Source of the DNA: Blepharisma japonicum
Lineage: Eukaryota; Ciliophora; Heterotrichea; Heterotrichida; Blepharismidae
Assembly: GCA_949751835.1 (NCBI GenBank)
Contig: CATKHK010000045.1
Location: 300,254 to 364,253 of the forward strand
Direction of reading: 5' to 3'
DNA: 64,000 nt
Shown here: one piece after another, positions 45,612 to 57,540 of the stretch
How positions within the stretch are numbered: position 1 is the first letter of the stretch
How the letters are laid out: the number at the start of each line of letters is the position of its first letter
The notes under the pieces: generated by a model
The model's database searches: none
Seen by the model: only the letters and a program-made list of their open reading frames with translations
Told to the model about the DNA's origin: nothing
Translations under genes and position numbers: made by a program

Positions 45612-48600
45612 TTAATATTCTATTTGTTGTTGCATCAGTTGGATTCTGTCATACCAAATTGTGAAAAATGAGTTATTGGCTCTCGCAATTTTTTGCTGCA
45701 TTTTGTTGACTACTGTTGCGTAATTATCACCTAAATAAAACCTCTTGATGAACCCAGCCACAGCATTTTTCCTATAGCAAGTGAGCCCAGAATGCTCCAT
45801 TGCTTCTATTAGTGCAATAAAGCTATTAGCATGTGATCTGACTGCTAAGTAGCCTTTGATTACAAGTTCTCTGAAATAATCGAATGCTTCAGAATTTTCG
45901 TTGCCCATGATATCGATCATTTCTTTTGTCAGTTTAAATCCTGGACGTTCAAATCTCATGTTCCCACCTGGGCTTATACTGAGAATGAATCCGAAATCTA
46001 TATGAAGTATATGGCCATACTCATCAAATAAGATATTTCCATTATGCCTGTCTTTTATTTGAAGAATATAGCAAGCTATTGCATAGCCAGCCATACTTTC
46101 TATAAAACTTTTTCTGGCTGCGTTAAAAGTTTCTGATGACTCATTTCCGAATTTTTCTAAGTAGAAAGCATAGAGAGATTGGGTGCCTTCTTTACCAATT
46201 TCATCTCTTGATTTACAATTAGGGATACATTCTAGAATTCCTCCTAGTTGATCTTGGTCTTGGAATTTAGTTATTGTGCTAATTACTTTATAAGGCCTTA
46301 AATAAATAGGTAAATTTTCAATCCTAAATATTTCTCTCATTAGATCAATAACCTGCAGGCAAAGTTGATCATTTCTAACATCATCATTCACTTTAAATAT
46401 ACACTGGATATTTTTTGTTGACTGTTTTTTATTATAATTGTTCAAATGGGAAGCTGAAGATATCTGTCGTTCGAATTTTGAATTTGCATCATCAGCTGTA
46501 ATAAAAGTGACTAAAATTGGTGTTCGCTTAGCACTTTGTAAAGGAATTCCATTATCGACTCTAATCCCTATTACTTTTCTGCTTGGGTCTGTGGGTAAAT
46601 AAATTCCTGGAGGTACATCATATCCATCCCCTGCTAGTTCCGTCAGCCCTTCTCTAATTTTAGAAATATTTTGAGAATCTCCAGGTGTTAATGATGCAGA
46701 AATCATAGAAAATTTCATAAAAAAATCTTGCTCTTCTCTAAAAACAGTCCACTTTTCTGTATCAAGCTCTAGGTCTTTCATAATAATTGAATGAAAAGAC
46801 ATTGCTGTGGTTCTCTCAGGGAAAAATTCTTCTTCAACTTTTTTCTTTTTTGAGTTTTCGATAGGTTTGAAGATAGAAACTCTAAGATTCCATTCTAATT
46901 GGTTCATAACTACGGTTGATTTGGAAACTGCTTGCAGTAGAAGTGTTCATGTATCTTCATGCCCATCAACCCTTGAATAAGTTTCCCAATATGATCTTGG
47001 ATTTCCTGCCTCAATAATTTGTTGCATAAAATACAGCTGTGCTCTTTCAGAACTCCTTAAGAAATGTTTAACTGCATAAGCACGAGCAAAAGGTGAGACA
47101 CTACTTAATTGAGGGATTAATAGAGGCAATTCTTTACATTCAGCAAACAAATATAGACACTCATCTTCAGTTTCAGCACTTTTTACGTCTAAAAGTGCTA
47201 AATCTCTGTCCAAATCAGCCATTTTTTTAGTTGAAATTTTTCCTCGCAGTGATTTGAAATAATTTTTAGCTACATTTTCACTTATAAGCCAAGCTGTCTG
47301 GAGAAGTTTTGACATATGAATTGGCTTAGTGCTGAATAAAGATTACAATGAAGGAAGATAATTTTTGGCCTTTAATGGCATATTCCAAACAATAAGCATC
47401 TCATATTGCCGCTTTACCAATAAAGATGCCAGTTCTAGTTTTTCATGCATATAACATTCTTTAAATGTCAAAAACACATTAATGGTTTCAGCTCTCGCCA
47501 CCAAATCAAGCTTTTCTCTTTGTATTAGCTTTTTAAAGCTTAAGTTTGGGAAAACCCTTTTGTTTAACAATTCTTCGTCTAAAAGAGCATTATCAATTTC
47601 AATTTTATTGATGACCTATATAATATATACCGAAATTGCATTAGCAAATGAGGACATGAGCTCCGAGAGGAACACTGAATCCGAAACACTGAGCCAGACC
47701 ATTGGAGTTGCGAATGCTGAAATCAAAAAATTCAATGCTTTATGTTGTAATGTTAGTTTATTGATAAATGAAACTGTACTTGGTAAGTTGTTGCTGATTT
47801 TAATGGCCAAGTCAAAGATATCTAGGATTAGTTTTGTCCCAATTGCGCTTTTTAGAGTTTCTGAGTTGACTGGAGCTGTAATTGTATCATAGACCATCCT
47901 GACCAAATATACTGCTAAGTCTTGATATCGAAAAAGCACAGGGAAATAATTTCTTGATACATAATCAATCCAGCATTTTTGAACTTCTAATAATTGTTCA
48001 TAGCTGAATGAGTGCGGATCACTTGTTTCGTTTAAGTTTTCTAGCTTTATATCAAGTTGGTTTGCAAAAATAGATGAGAAAAATGGCTTTTTTACGTGAG
48101 GGATTAAAGATGACGATGAAGAAACAATTCCTCCTTTTGACAATGTTTTCTTCCAAAAATTGGCAATTTCTTCAAAAAGTATTGGCTTTAGGTTCGGCAT
48201 TGCATAAGACAGCCATTCAGAGCAATAAACGCACCCAGTTGAAGAGATAACACTCATTTCTTCCAAAATCTTATTAATAAATGCATGCAAATAGCTTTCC
48301 GAGCCTTTATTTTTGCCTTTAATCACAATAATTGCTGCAAGCTGGCCTAGTAAATCAGTCAATGAAAGCAGCGTTGCGTCTCCATTTTCCTCTTTTGGTG
48401 TCCCATTTTCTTTAAATAAAATAACTCTCTCGTAAGCTTTTTTCACTGCATCAGGGTCAGTAGCAATGAATGAATCTGCAAGTGATAAGTAATTCACTTG
48501 CATTTGGATTAGCTGAGAATCATCAATCACTAAGTCATGAGCCCGAGGAGTACCTACTTTTGAAGACTTTATGAACTCTATTGGCTTATTTATTTCCATA

Positions 48601-51299
48601 CAGTGGTCTTTATACCAGTTGTGAAACATTAAAGGATCCTCATAGAATGAGAGGGGAGGTAGCGGACATTTTGGAAACAGTTTGTAGGAATAGTAATGGT
48701 GATTAACAAAAAGCAATGAAAAACCGAAAATTGATGAGAGATATTGGTTTTCTGATAATTTTGTGCTATTTTTAATCATCATTCCAGTTGTGTGGCTATA
48801 GCTAGCGAACGCAGAAATTACGCCTTGAGAACCCATCAAAAATGATTTTCCTAAAGAATCTCCTATAAAAGAACATAAAAACTCGAAAATTTGCTGGCGA
48901 GCTGTCTGTGAAGTTGGCAGTATTAGAATAGTAGAAGAGTGAGGAAGCGTTATGCTTGGAGAAACAGATGTAAATGCTTTTAAAATTTCATTGTGGGTGC
49001 ATCCTAGTAAGTCCAAAGCAGTTTCTAGCACTTTATCAAACTCTACTATATATGGAAATAAATGAGCATAGCAAGATGAAATTTCGAGCCTATTTACACT
49101 CATAGGCACAATATTAAAAAGAAGTTGTTGAGACAATTCTCTTACAAGATTATTTGGAGATGTTGAATTTTTTAAAAGCGAAATCACTTCTTTTGCAATC
49201 CTTCTTTCTTTATCAATTGAACCTTTTTGCTTGATTGAGTTTTCAAAGCAGGTTTCTATTGCGAGTCTCAGCATAACAATCAGCATCTCATTTGTGGCTT
49301 CTCCTAAAATTTCTTCTTTATTGAGATACTCAAAGCAGATTTCGTAAATGCTTTCTTCAGTTGCCCTGGTATCAACTAACTTATAAATGACAAAAACAAT
49401 CAATAAATTGCCATAGTCAAGCTTGTTGAGAATTTTAGACAAAAATTGCTTTCTGCTGCCAATGGCTCCTATGACTTGGTCTCTAAGGTTTTCATAGCTT
49501 TCTTTAGCAGTATTGCTTCTAGAGTCAAATAGATATATCAAGCTAGCTGGAACAACTGCTTCTTTGTGGCTTCCTTCAATAATTATTGGAGTAACCATTG
49601 AGATACTTTTCAATGCTTCATTTGTTTCTATTTTTGATAAAGATGTCTTTTTAGGACTATAATTTAATTGGATATGATAGATAAGGCACCAAAATTCCCT
49701 TAGCTTGCCAACTTCAAGACTTTCTTGGTTGATTTTTTCATTTATCGCGCACATTTTCAGTACTTGCAGCAATAGAAGACCTTGATTTAGAGTTTCGAAT
49801 GGCTCGACCCCAGGAGGTTTAATTCATACCTGCTTTTCAAAGAGAAGTAAAAAGTCAACGATAACACTTAAGGTGGAATTGAACACTAAATCAGGAAATT
49901 TTAAAGCTATTTCTTGAAGGTCCTGAATAATTTCAGTCAAAATAAGCTCAATACTTTCATGTTGGTATATCGTCAAGAAAAACTGAATAATGGAAGACAC
50001 TTGGCTTGATGTTTGGAGACATGAAGACAGAGATGCGAAAATTTTGATAATATGATCATGTGGATATTGATGGGAAATCGAAAATATTTGGTTTATTAAG
50101 GTATTTGAAACCTCGTTATCTTGAATTAATGCTAGCAATTTTACTAAAGTGTCAAGGTTTTGTTTGATATCTAAGCGAGGAATGATGTGCTCTTGCAAAA
50201 ATCCTAAAATTAAAGAGGTCTCAGACCAGCCATAATTCTTTTTAAAGTATTTTTCTAAGATTTCTTGCATCATATCTGTTAATGCTTCTCCTACTTCAAG
50301 ATATTCAGCTGACTCATTAATATTTTTTTGAATTGTTTCTAAAGATGTAAAAATATACTGGCTATTCTGTATTAAGTATGCAGAAAGGTATTCTTTCGCT
50401 AAGCAAACTATTTTTGCAGCTAATGAAGGTCTGGATAATTTGCTAAGAGTACAGTTTAAAAAATACCAAAAATAATTTTCCAAGGGCTGCATTTTGCCAA
50501 AGGGATTATTGATAGTGCTCGCCAATTTAATGTTCTTTAGACCAATCTCTCCTATCATTGGGTTGCTCAAACAATTGAACACAAAATCCAAAGATGCTAA
50601 AAATATCTGTTCAGTCCCATGCTTTTTTAAAATATATTTTTTAGCTATAACTAAAGCATTTTCGAAAACTTTTGAAATTATTTCATTGCTTTCGGAAAGT
50701 AGAATTGGCTGGCATTTCAGTGCTGTAGTAGCCATCTGAATGTTCAATAAATGAAAACTTTCATATTTCATTGATCCTTTTCTATTTTTTAAATAATTAC
50801 TTTCAATTACATTCAGAATGCATTTTCCAGCTTCAAAATCAATGAACTTTCCTTTGATCCAGCCTTTTAAATGATTAATTCTTCTACCTTTATAATGTTT
50901 TTTCTCCAGCAGACTCTTAGAAAATTCAGTCATAATATCTGAAATATTATGTGAAATAAATTTGGACACACAGGATTCAATTCTTTCCTTACAATTGACT
51001 GGGATCTCTGAGTCATATAGAGTTTTTAAGTTTTCATAGTAATTTATCATAAAATCATCTAGAGCTTCTTCTGACAACGTTGGAGGGAGACCTTTAAGTT
51101 GAAGAGAATCAAGCAGGCCAAGATATTTTAAATATTTCTTTAATGCCTTTACGTTAGGATTATGCTCTAATGCGGAGCCTGCAAGAAGAATGGCTTTTAA
51201 TTGAGAGATAGAGAACTTGGCTGATATTATGAGAAGATCAAAAAGGCTATCATGAGGGCATTTAGGAATTAAGTCTGATATTTCTTCTAAAGCTGCCAT
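45612..51299 (-). CDS. PI4KA: Phosphatidylinositol 4-kinase III alpha (Stt4/PI4KA)
   Basis: 1885 aa after removing two 15-nt introns (47616-47630 and 47332-47346), close to yeast Stt4 length; TGA read as Trp at 49824 and 46947. The N-terminal 1100 residues are alpha-solenoid. The helical (PIK) domain contains ECLYLFAECKELPLLIPQLSS and FARAYAVKHFLRSS. The kinase domain has IFKVNDDVRNDQLCLQVIDLM, catalytic loop LQIKDRHNGNIL and activation loop HILHIDFGFILSISPGGNMRFE, then a C-terminal MQQQIEY helix. It makes PI4P at the plasma membrane, in animals with TTC7/EFR3 partners. Family assignment is firm. Confidence 0.93.
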
Positions 51300-51606
51300 T
51301 ATTATAATTATTTATTTAAGTAAATATACTTAATTAAAATAAAGTTGAAATCATTTATTATTTTATATCAATGATATAGACATTCAATCTGCTCTTGAGT
51401 TAAGGCCCGAAAATACTCATATAAATCGATAGAAATAATTGATTGCAAGTCCGAGAAAAGCAAACTAAAAAAAGAATTGATGAAAAGAAATAAAAAATTC
51501 TGTCATTATTACAACATTGACTAAACTACAATTAATCTGGATTTGCATCTTGATGCCTTTATATTAATATTAAATATATAAAATAATTTACCAATTGAGT
51601 CGTTAA
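51300..51606. promoter_or_regulatory. Promoter-containing spacer upstream of PI4KA
   Basis: About 300 nt AT-rich DNA between the Asp-tRNA synthetase stop and the PI4KA start. No distinct motif. Confidence 0.4.
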
Positions 51607-53223
51607 TTACGGAGAAATTCTCTTAGGATCTCTAGGGAACATACTTGTCCATCTGATATTTTTTAGACCAACAAAGAGCATGACAACGCGCTCAAGGCCA
51701 ACACCACAGCCACCATGAGGATGGGCTCCAAACTTAAAGGAATCAAGATAATCTTTTATGGTGCTTACATCAATTCCTTTGAATATCGCTCTCTGTCTAA
51801 GCATAGCTGGATCGTGGATTCTTTGGGCTCCAGAAATAATTTCTTCCCCTCTCATGAAAATATCATATGAATTAGTGAACTCAGGGTCATCAGCACAAAG
51901 CATTGTATAAAATGGTCTTGCTTCTTGTGGATATCTATGAACCACATAGAAATCAGTGTGGTATCTCTCCTTCACGATTGCTCCCAATTGCTTTTCAGTA
52001 GCTGTGTTGAAGTCTGCGTGGACTGATTGAGGGTTTCCAGCCTCATTTAGCAAAGCTACAGCTTCATGGAAAGTCAACCAAACTGGCTTCTCTGTGTATT
52101 GGAATTGCTGGATAAATGGAAATTGCTTGTAAATGGTCTGCAATTCAGTAGCGAAATGAGTTTCAATATTCTTGAAAATATGAATAAACATCCCATGGAT
52201 CATTTCCAACACCTCAAAGTAATGTTCTTTTATTGCCATTTCCAAGTCAAGCCCCACAAATTCACAAAGATGCCTATGGGTATTTGAATTTTCTGCTCTG
52301 AAAACTGGCCCAATTTCAAAAACTCTATCCAAGTCTCCCATGATTGCCATCTGCTTATAGAGCTGTGGGCTCTGTGCTAAGCAAGCTTCTCTCCCAAAGT
52401 AGTCAAGCTTGAATACCTCAGTGCCTCCTTCACTTGTTCCTGGGATCAATTTTGGAGTATGAATTTCCACAAAGCCGTTTTGAATTAAAAACTCTCTGAA
52501 GTATTGGCAGACTCCAGAGCTGACTCTATAAATGGCTTGATTTGTAGGGAGTCTTAAATCGATAACTCTGTTATTAAGTCTTAGTTTTTGAGACACTCTG
52601 GCTCTTCCTCCTTCTTCAGCTTGATCTTCATCTCTTTCATTTTCAGCTTGCTCGAGAGTCATTGGCTGTCCAGCATCGTCTAATTGGAATGGAAGGGAAG
52701 CTTGGGACTTGGAGACAACGAACACTTTGGTTGTTTCCAGCTCCATGTTGTTGATTGAGCAGCTTTGCACTGGCTGAGAAGTAGCTTTTAAGGTACCGTA
52801 GACATCTATGATAGATTCTTTAGTTATATCTGATGCGAATTTCAAGAGATTTCTGGAAACTTGGTCACTAAGGAACATGGTGCATTGAAAAGTGTGGACA
52901 GTATCACGGAGGATAATAAAGCCAAGTTTTCCTTTGAAGCGGGTATTGTGAACACGTGCACGGATCCAAATTGGTTCTGTTACGTTAAGGGACAGCTCTG
53001 AAAGAGAGAAATAGCGTTTATGTGTGTAGTCAACAGATTGGATCAGAGGGAGTGTTCCATAATTTCCTGCTGACACATCGACTTCTTCAGCTTGCTCTGT
53101 GAGTTTGGCCTTTGGTCTTTCGACGTGAGGAGGGTGTTTAGGGTTGTAGATTTTGCTGGTTTGATCAGACTTCACCATAGAAGCAAACAGGCGGACTGAA
53201 CTTCCGAACTCTTCTGATTCCAT
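51607..53223 (-). CDS. DARS1: Aspartyl-tRNA synthetase, cytosolic class IIb
   Basis: 538 aa from ATG 53223 (MESEEFGSSVRLF). The frame is open upstream: ATG 53262 adds MINVRRLFRILKI, a short basic amphipathic stretch that might be a mitochondrial presequence, so dual targeting from two starts is possible. The OB-fold anticodon domain (IRARVHNTRFKGKLGF) precedes the class II core: motif 1 FVEIHTPKLIPG, motif 2 FRAENSNTHRHLCEFVGLDLEM, motif 3 GGCGVGLERVVMLFVGL. The SEGG and QSPQLYKQ aspartate-binding motifs are present, typical of eukaryotic AspRS. Confidence 0.93.
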   Translation of the reverse strand: MESEEFGSSVRLFASMVKSDQTSKIYNPKHPPHVERPKAKLTEQAEEVDVSAGNYGTLPLIQSVDYTHKRYFSLSELSLNVTEPIWIRARVHNTRFKGKLGFIILRDTVHTFQCTMFLSDQVSRNLLKFASDITKESIIDVYGTLKATSQPVQSCSINNMELETTKVFVVSKSQASLPFQLDDAGQPMTLEQAENERDEDQAEEGGRARVSQKLRLNNRVIDLRLPTNQAIYRVSSGVCQYFREFLIQNGFVEIHTPKLIPGTSEGGTEVFKLDYFGREACLAQSPQLYKQMAIMGDLDRVFEIGPVFRAENSNTHRHLCEFVGLDLEMAIKEHYFEVLEMIHGMFIHIFKNIETHFATELQTIYKQFPFIQQFQYTEKPVWLTFHEAVALLNEAGNPQSVHADFNTATEKQLGAIVKERYHTDFYVVHRYPQEARPFYTMLCADDPEFTNSYDIFMRGEEIISGAQRIHDPAMLRQRAIFKGIDVSTIKDYLDSFKFGAHPHGGCGVGLERVVMLFVGLKNIRWTSMFPRDPKRISP

Positions 53224-53361
53224 GATTTTTAAGATTCTAAATAATCGCCTCACGTTAATCATAGAAATTATCTTATTAAACACATCGAAAGTGTAGACGA
53301 ATTCATTCAAATAATCAGCATTAATTAAAAGCAATTAAATTAATTTTGGTAAAAATAGCAT

Positions 53362-55098
53362 CTATGTCATGTATTTTTTTTCCAGTTCTGCTACATCTTC
53401 ATCCTCTGATACGTCACTTGAAGACTCATATATAATTTTTGGGATTGGGAATGTAGTGTCAGAATTTTCAGATTTTTGGAAACTGCTGTTGGTGTTTAAA
53501 GAGCTTCGTACATGAGAAATGTCTGTAGAAGGCTCAGAAGAGTAGCTATATCTTGCTGATGGAGCTCGTACTGGCGATTTTATAAATTCCGAGCTTTCAC
53601 GTTCATTTGCCATTTTTAAAGTTGTGGCACGGGTTTTTCTTGGAGGCAGGAGCTTTCGTTCCGAATGAGAAATTATGAAACTGGTATTGGTTGAGGCTGA
53701 CTTTTTAGAGTCGAGAAATCCAGAAGGAGGGCTGCTTATTTTAGCCTCTGTAGATAATGTTGTGTTTGTAGCTGAGGTAACCATTTTTGTGGAAGAATGG
53801 TCTGAGCTCCCATACCGAGCACTTTTCCTAGGAGTTTCTAGTTGTGAAGAAATAACGTGATTCTGTAAATCCTGGATTTGCTTTTCAAGCCTTTTAAGCA
53901 TTTCTGACTGTTCTCTTATGAGCCGCTCAGTAGATTGAGCAATTCCATTGCATGTCTCCAAACTGCTTCTCACAGATCCTGGCATTGATTCTTTCTTTCC
54001 TAGCCTATCGCTGTTTAAATTATTGACTCTTGTCAGCAAACTCGGCTGCTTTTTCAAGTTTAGCTTTAATTTTGGTGAATTCAACACTGGAGAGTTACTT
54101 CTTGCTTGCAAAAATCTGCAGATGAGAGGCTGATATATTTTCCCTTCTTTTTGCAGTTCATAAGTTATATTTTGGCTGCACCAAGCCGCTTTATTTTGAG
54201 TGCTTGCCTCATAAAAGTGAGGTTTTGGCGAAAAATAAACAAATAAAAAAGTATTTTGGTCTGGACTCGGAGAAATTCTTTCTTGAATCAATTTGCTTTC
54301 AATGAATCTCACACATGAAGACCAAATCAATGGATGAGTCAATGGACATTCTTGGTTTCCAGGAGAGCCAGTAGCCCAAACTCCTACAAGTGGATACTTA
54401 AAAGCTAGAGGATCTGAGCATAGTAGTGGCAATGCTCTTTTTTTCTGGTCGAGAGTTAAATACCCTGTTTGAAATTTCTGGTTCGCATTTTTCTGAGTAA
54501 GTTGGAGACTCAGAGGAGTTGAAACTATTTTTAAAGGTGAAATTGGGGTAAAGTCAATATTAAGTGAAGGAAATAGCATCTGACAATTAACTACAATTTG
54601 GCTTCCTTTCACGTCAAAATTTACTGAAGTTTTGCATAAATCAAGTGGCTCTAAAAACTCCAATTCAGCATAAGAATCCAGCTTAAATAGGGTTGACTGA
54701 AGCATAAATTCAGATTCTCGCCTTGCCATGTCTCCTTTTTCGCTATCTTTTGGAAAAACTCGAATTGCATAATCTCCTGAATTTCTTGGTGTTTTACGGA
54801 CACGCCAGTGGCTTTCTTTGATGTTAACGTTTAAAAAATGGGCTGGAGAGTGCTTGTATCCTATTAAGAAACCTCCTAAGGCAGATTTTGAGGGACTTTG
54901 AAGCCCAGCAATTCAGAGAGATTCAAGAACCTCAGAAGTGAATTTTAATGCTGGGAGCATTGATGCTGCAGAGAGAGAAATTTTTTTCCCTATTGGTGCT
55001 CTTGGTCATAGAGTTCCTTTTGAAGCATATAGTGAAATGCTGTGAATTAGAATTAGTGGTCCTGCGGAATTGAATGCCAAATTTGAGAAATCATCCAT
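53362..55098 (-). CDS. STIL/Ana2-like centriole assembly protein
   Basis: 578 aa, single exon, with in-frame TGA as Trp at GTL-W-PRAPIGKK and ESL-W-IAGLQ. The N-terminal 330 residues match the conserved N-terminal domain of vertebrate STIL in order: LWPRAPIGKKISL; ALGGFLIGYK; GYLTLDQKKRALPLLCSDP; YPLVGVWATG; HPLIWSSCVRFI; IQERISPSPDQ; FLFVYFSPKPHFYEA. A short central coiled coil (RLIREQSEMLKRLEKQIQDL) is placed like the STIL coiled coil, and the end ELEKKYMT, after an acidic Ser patch, recalls the STAN region (KKYM). STIL bridges PLK4 and SAS-6 during centriole/basal body duplication. I call it by sequence order; a search should confirm. Confidence 0.72.
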
Positions 55099-55481
55099 TT
55101 TAAATGCGAGTAAACATCAATATAAAGTTGAAGCTTTTGACTGTCATTAATAAGAAACTATTATTTTTAATTATATGACTAAAAAATAAGAGAATGGAAA
55201 ATTTATAAAGCAGAAAATAAAGCTAGTATTTAGCAAAATATGCTAAGAAGTTATTGGATAATTAATTAATTTTTGAAGAATTAATTGTCATTAATTTGTG
55301 ATGATTGAAAAAATTATACATTAACATCAAACTATAGCTTAAATTATTTTATATATTAGAAACTGCATTACAAAATAAATTCAAATTATTAATAAAAAAG
55401 TTGCTCTACATTTGATTAAATCTTTAAAGACTTGCTTCTCTGTCTAAGACAGCCATTTACAATTTAAACTCAATATATATT
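55099..55481. promoter_or_regulatory. AT-rich divergent spacer
   Basis: Between divergent starts at 55098 and 55482. AT-rich, no ORF. No clear motif. Confidence 0.4.
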
Positions 55482-56057
55482 ATGAACGAGCTAATTTGCA
55501 CTATATGTTTTTCCTGCAAACCAAGATTTTTAAGACAGTGCCGATGCCTCTATTGTGAACCTTGCAGAAACAGAAGCCAAGAAGTCTGTGCTTGTGGTGG
55601 CACTGGAGGTTGGCTTGACCTATCCCACGAGTGTCCAGATGAAATAAAAATGATTGGAATGGACCAAACAGATATGCTAAAACGAACAATGGAATCAGTT
55701 GTATCTAAGTTCCTTACAACTATGCAGACCACTTTCGGAAGTCTACACAATGCATTAGAGCTTAAAGCTCACCACCAAAAGCAGCTTCAAAAATTCATTA
55801 TGACTAAAATGCAGACTTTAAAACAGCAAAATGATGAACTAAGAGGCCAACTAATGCAGAGAAAAGAGGTAGCTCAGCCTCAGCCTTCTCCTTACGACCG
55901 AAGAATCTTAGACTCCACTCCCAGAAACTTCTGCCAACAGCCTGAAGAAACCAAATACTCAACACCCCGAGGAATGAGACCTGTGATCCCTCTACAAAAG
56001 AACCACAAGAAGCCGTTTGAGCACGAAGGCTTTTCAAATTTTTTTAAATACACATAA
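55482..56057 (+). CDS. RING-like plus coiled-coil protein
   Basis: 191 aa, one exon. Cys-rich N-terminus MNELICTICFSCKPRFLRQCRCLYCEPCRN...CACGG gives C-x2-C ... C-x-C-x2-C-x2-C ... C-x-C, resembling RING fingers such as those of the Zip3/RNF212/HEI10 meiotic E3 family. It is followed by a helical region (residues 60-130) and a Pro/Ser/Arg-rich tail (QPQPSPYDRRILDSTPRNF, RGMRPVIP). The order of RING, coiled coil and SP-rich tail matches RNF212/Zip3, but these are weak cues. The spacing lacks the RING His. Confidence 0.6.
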   Translation: MNELICTICFSCKPRFLRQCRCLYCEPCRNRSQEVCACGGTGGWLDLSHECPDEIKMIGMDQTDMLKRTMESVVSKFLTTMQTTFGSLHNALELKAHHQKQLQKFIMTKMQTLKQQNDELRGQLMQRKEVAQPQPSPYDRRILDSTPRNFCQQPEETKYSTPRGMRPVIPLQKNHKKPFEHEGFSNFFKYT

Positions 56058-56094
56058 TTTTCCTATGATGATACTAAATGTTTAGTCATTAAAA

Positions 56095-57459
56095 TTAAGG
56101 ATCTTGACCGTTGATATAGGTGATGAACATGTGGTAGCCTTCTGGCCTTTTCCATTGAATAGACATATGTCCAGTTCCTCTAATTGTCATAAATGTAAAG
56201 TTAGGCTTGGTTGATCCTGCAGGTGCATAATCAATGACCATTCCTCCAACTTGGTGATTTAAAATCCATTCCCTCCAGGGGCTTGTGACAGAAATTACTC
56301 CCTTGTTTACCAAGTTTTGGATCCACTGTCGGGTTCCAATTGTAGGGACAGCTGCATCAGTGTCTCCGCTGTAGAATCTTACTCTCAGGCCATATTGAGG
56401 GTCAAGAAGCTTTGGATAGAGATAGATTGAACCAAGTTGGTAATCAATGTCATAATTCAGATTAGTGCACTCAGTCCAAGCTCCTAAGCTTGAATTGATA
56501 TGGAAAGCTGTCCTTACCTGTGGCAAGTTGAGATACTTTGTTAAACCAATATCAGGCACGCAATTTACAACTCCTCCTAATTTGGTTGCAGATGTAAATT
56601 TAGCATAATGAGAGTTGTATCCAAAGTTTGGATAAACACACTGTCTATAAATATCGTAAAAGTTGATATCAGTAAACAAGTCATACATAGTGTCCTGGGT
56701 TGCTACACATACTGGGGAAGTACTGAAAGCTGTGCAGTTATTATTCACCCAGGTATTCCAGACATCATAGCCAAAGAGGCCATGCCACCATCCAAAGTAG
56801 GCAAAAGCATTTTCGGCGTCCACATTTCAATCGGTGCAGCCATTTCCAACCAAGAATCCTTGAATATTGAGTTTAGTTGCAGGATTTCCAGCATTATAAA
56901 TTAGCACGTTGTAAGTTAGAGTAGGGACATAGATGCCAGCATAGCTTTCTCCAGCGATATATAATTTGTTAGGCAAATACTCAGGAAATCCTTTGAACCA
57001 AAGGAGTAAAGCCTGTAGGTTGTCAGCAGCTGTCTGATTATCATTAGTATTATTATTAGCAATATTCCCCATAATTGAATATCCAACGCCAGCTGGAGCT
57101 TCAAAGTAAAGCATTGAGGCGTTCAGGTTCCACGTATAAGGGTTTACCATTATTTTCATCTCATGTTCTGAAAATACCAATGGCCCATTCTCCATAAAAG
57201 CTCCTTCTAGCGATGAGCATCCAGGCCCACCATTCAGCCATAAAACAAGAGGATCAGACTGAGGGTTGTTTTGGCTGGTGAAAAAAACATAGTGGATCTG
57301 TCTTCCTTGAGTATTAGGAAGATTAAGATAGCCTGAGTACATCGTGAATTTGAGATTTGGAGGAGCTAGAGGAATTTCTTTTACGAGGTCGGGATCAATA
57401 GCTGCCAAAGCAGAGCCTAAAAGAGCGAGGATTATCACTAATCTCATATTTATCAACAC
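56095..57459 (-). CDS. Serine carboxypeptidase (peptidase family S10), secreted/lysosomal
   Basis: 454 aa with a signal peptide (MRLVIILALLGSALA, preceded by MLIN) and one TGA as Trp. The catalytic triad is visible: Ser in AGESYAGIYVP, Asp in YSGDTDAAVP, His in GTGHMSIQWKRPEG. Substrate-binding WLNGGPGCSSLEGAFMENGP is present. Several N-x-S/T sites (LNASM, NNTND, INSS). Phagosomal digestion of peptides from the C-terminus is likely in a bacterivorous ciliate; in cathepsin A relatives the enzyme is lysosomal. Confidence 0.95.
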
Positions 57460-57540
57460 AGATAAATGGGAAGATATTGGAAATGTGTGTGGAGTTACTT
57501 ATTTTATTGGCATTTATGTTAATTTAAATTCAATAATACA

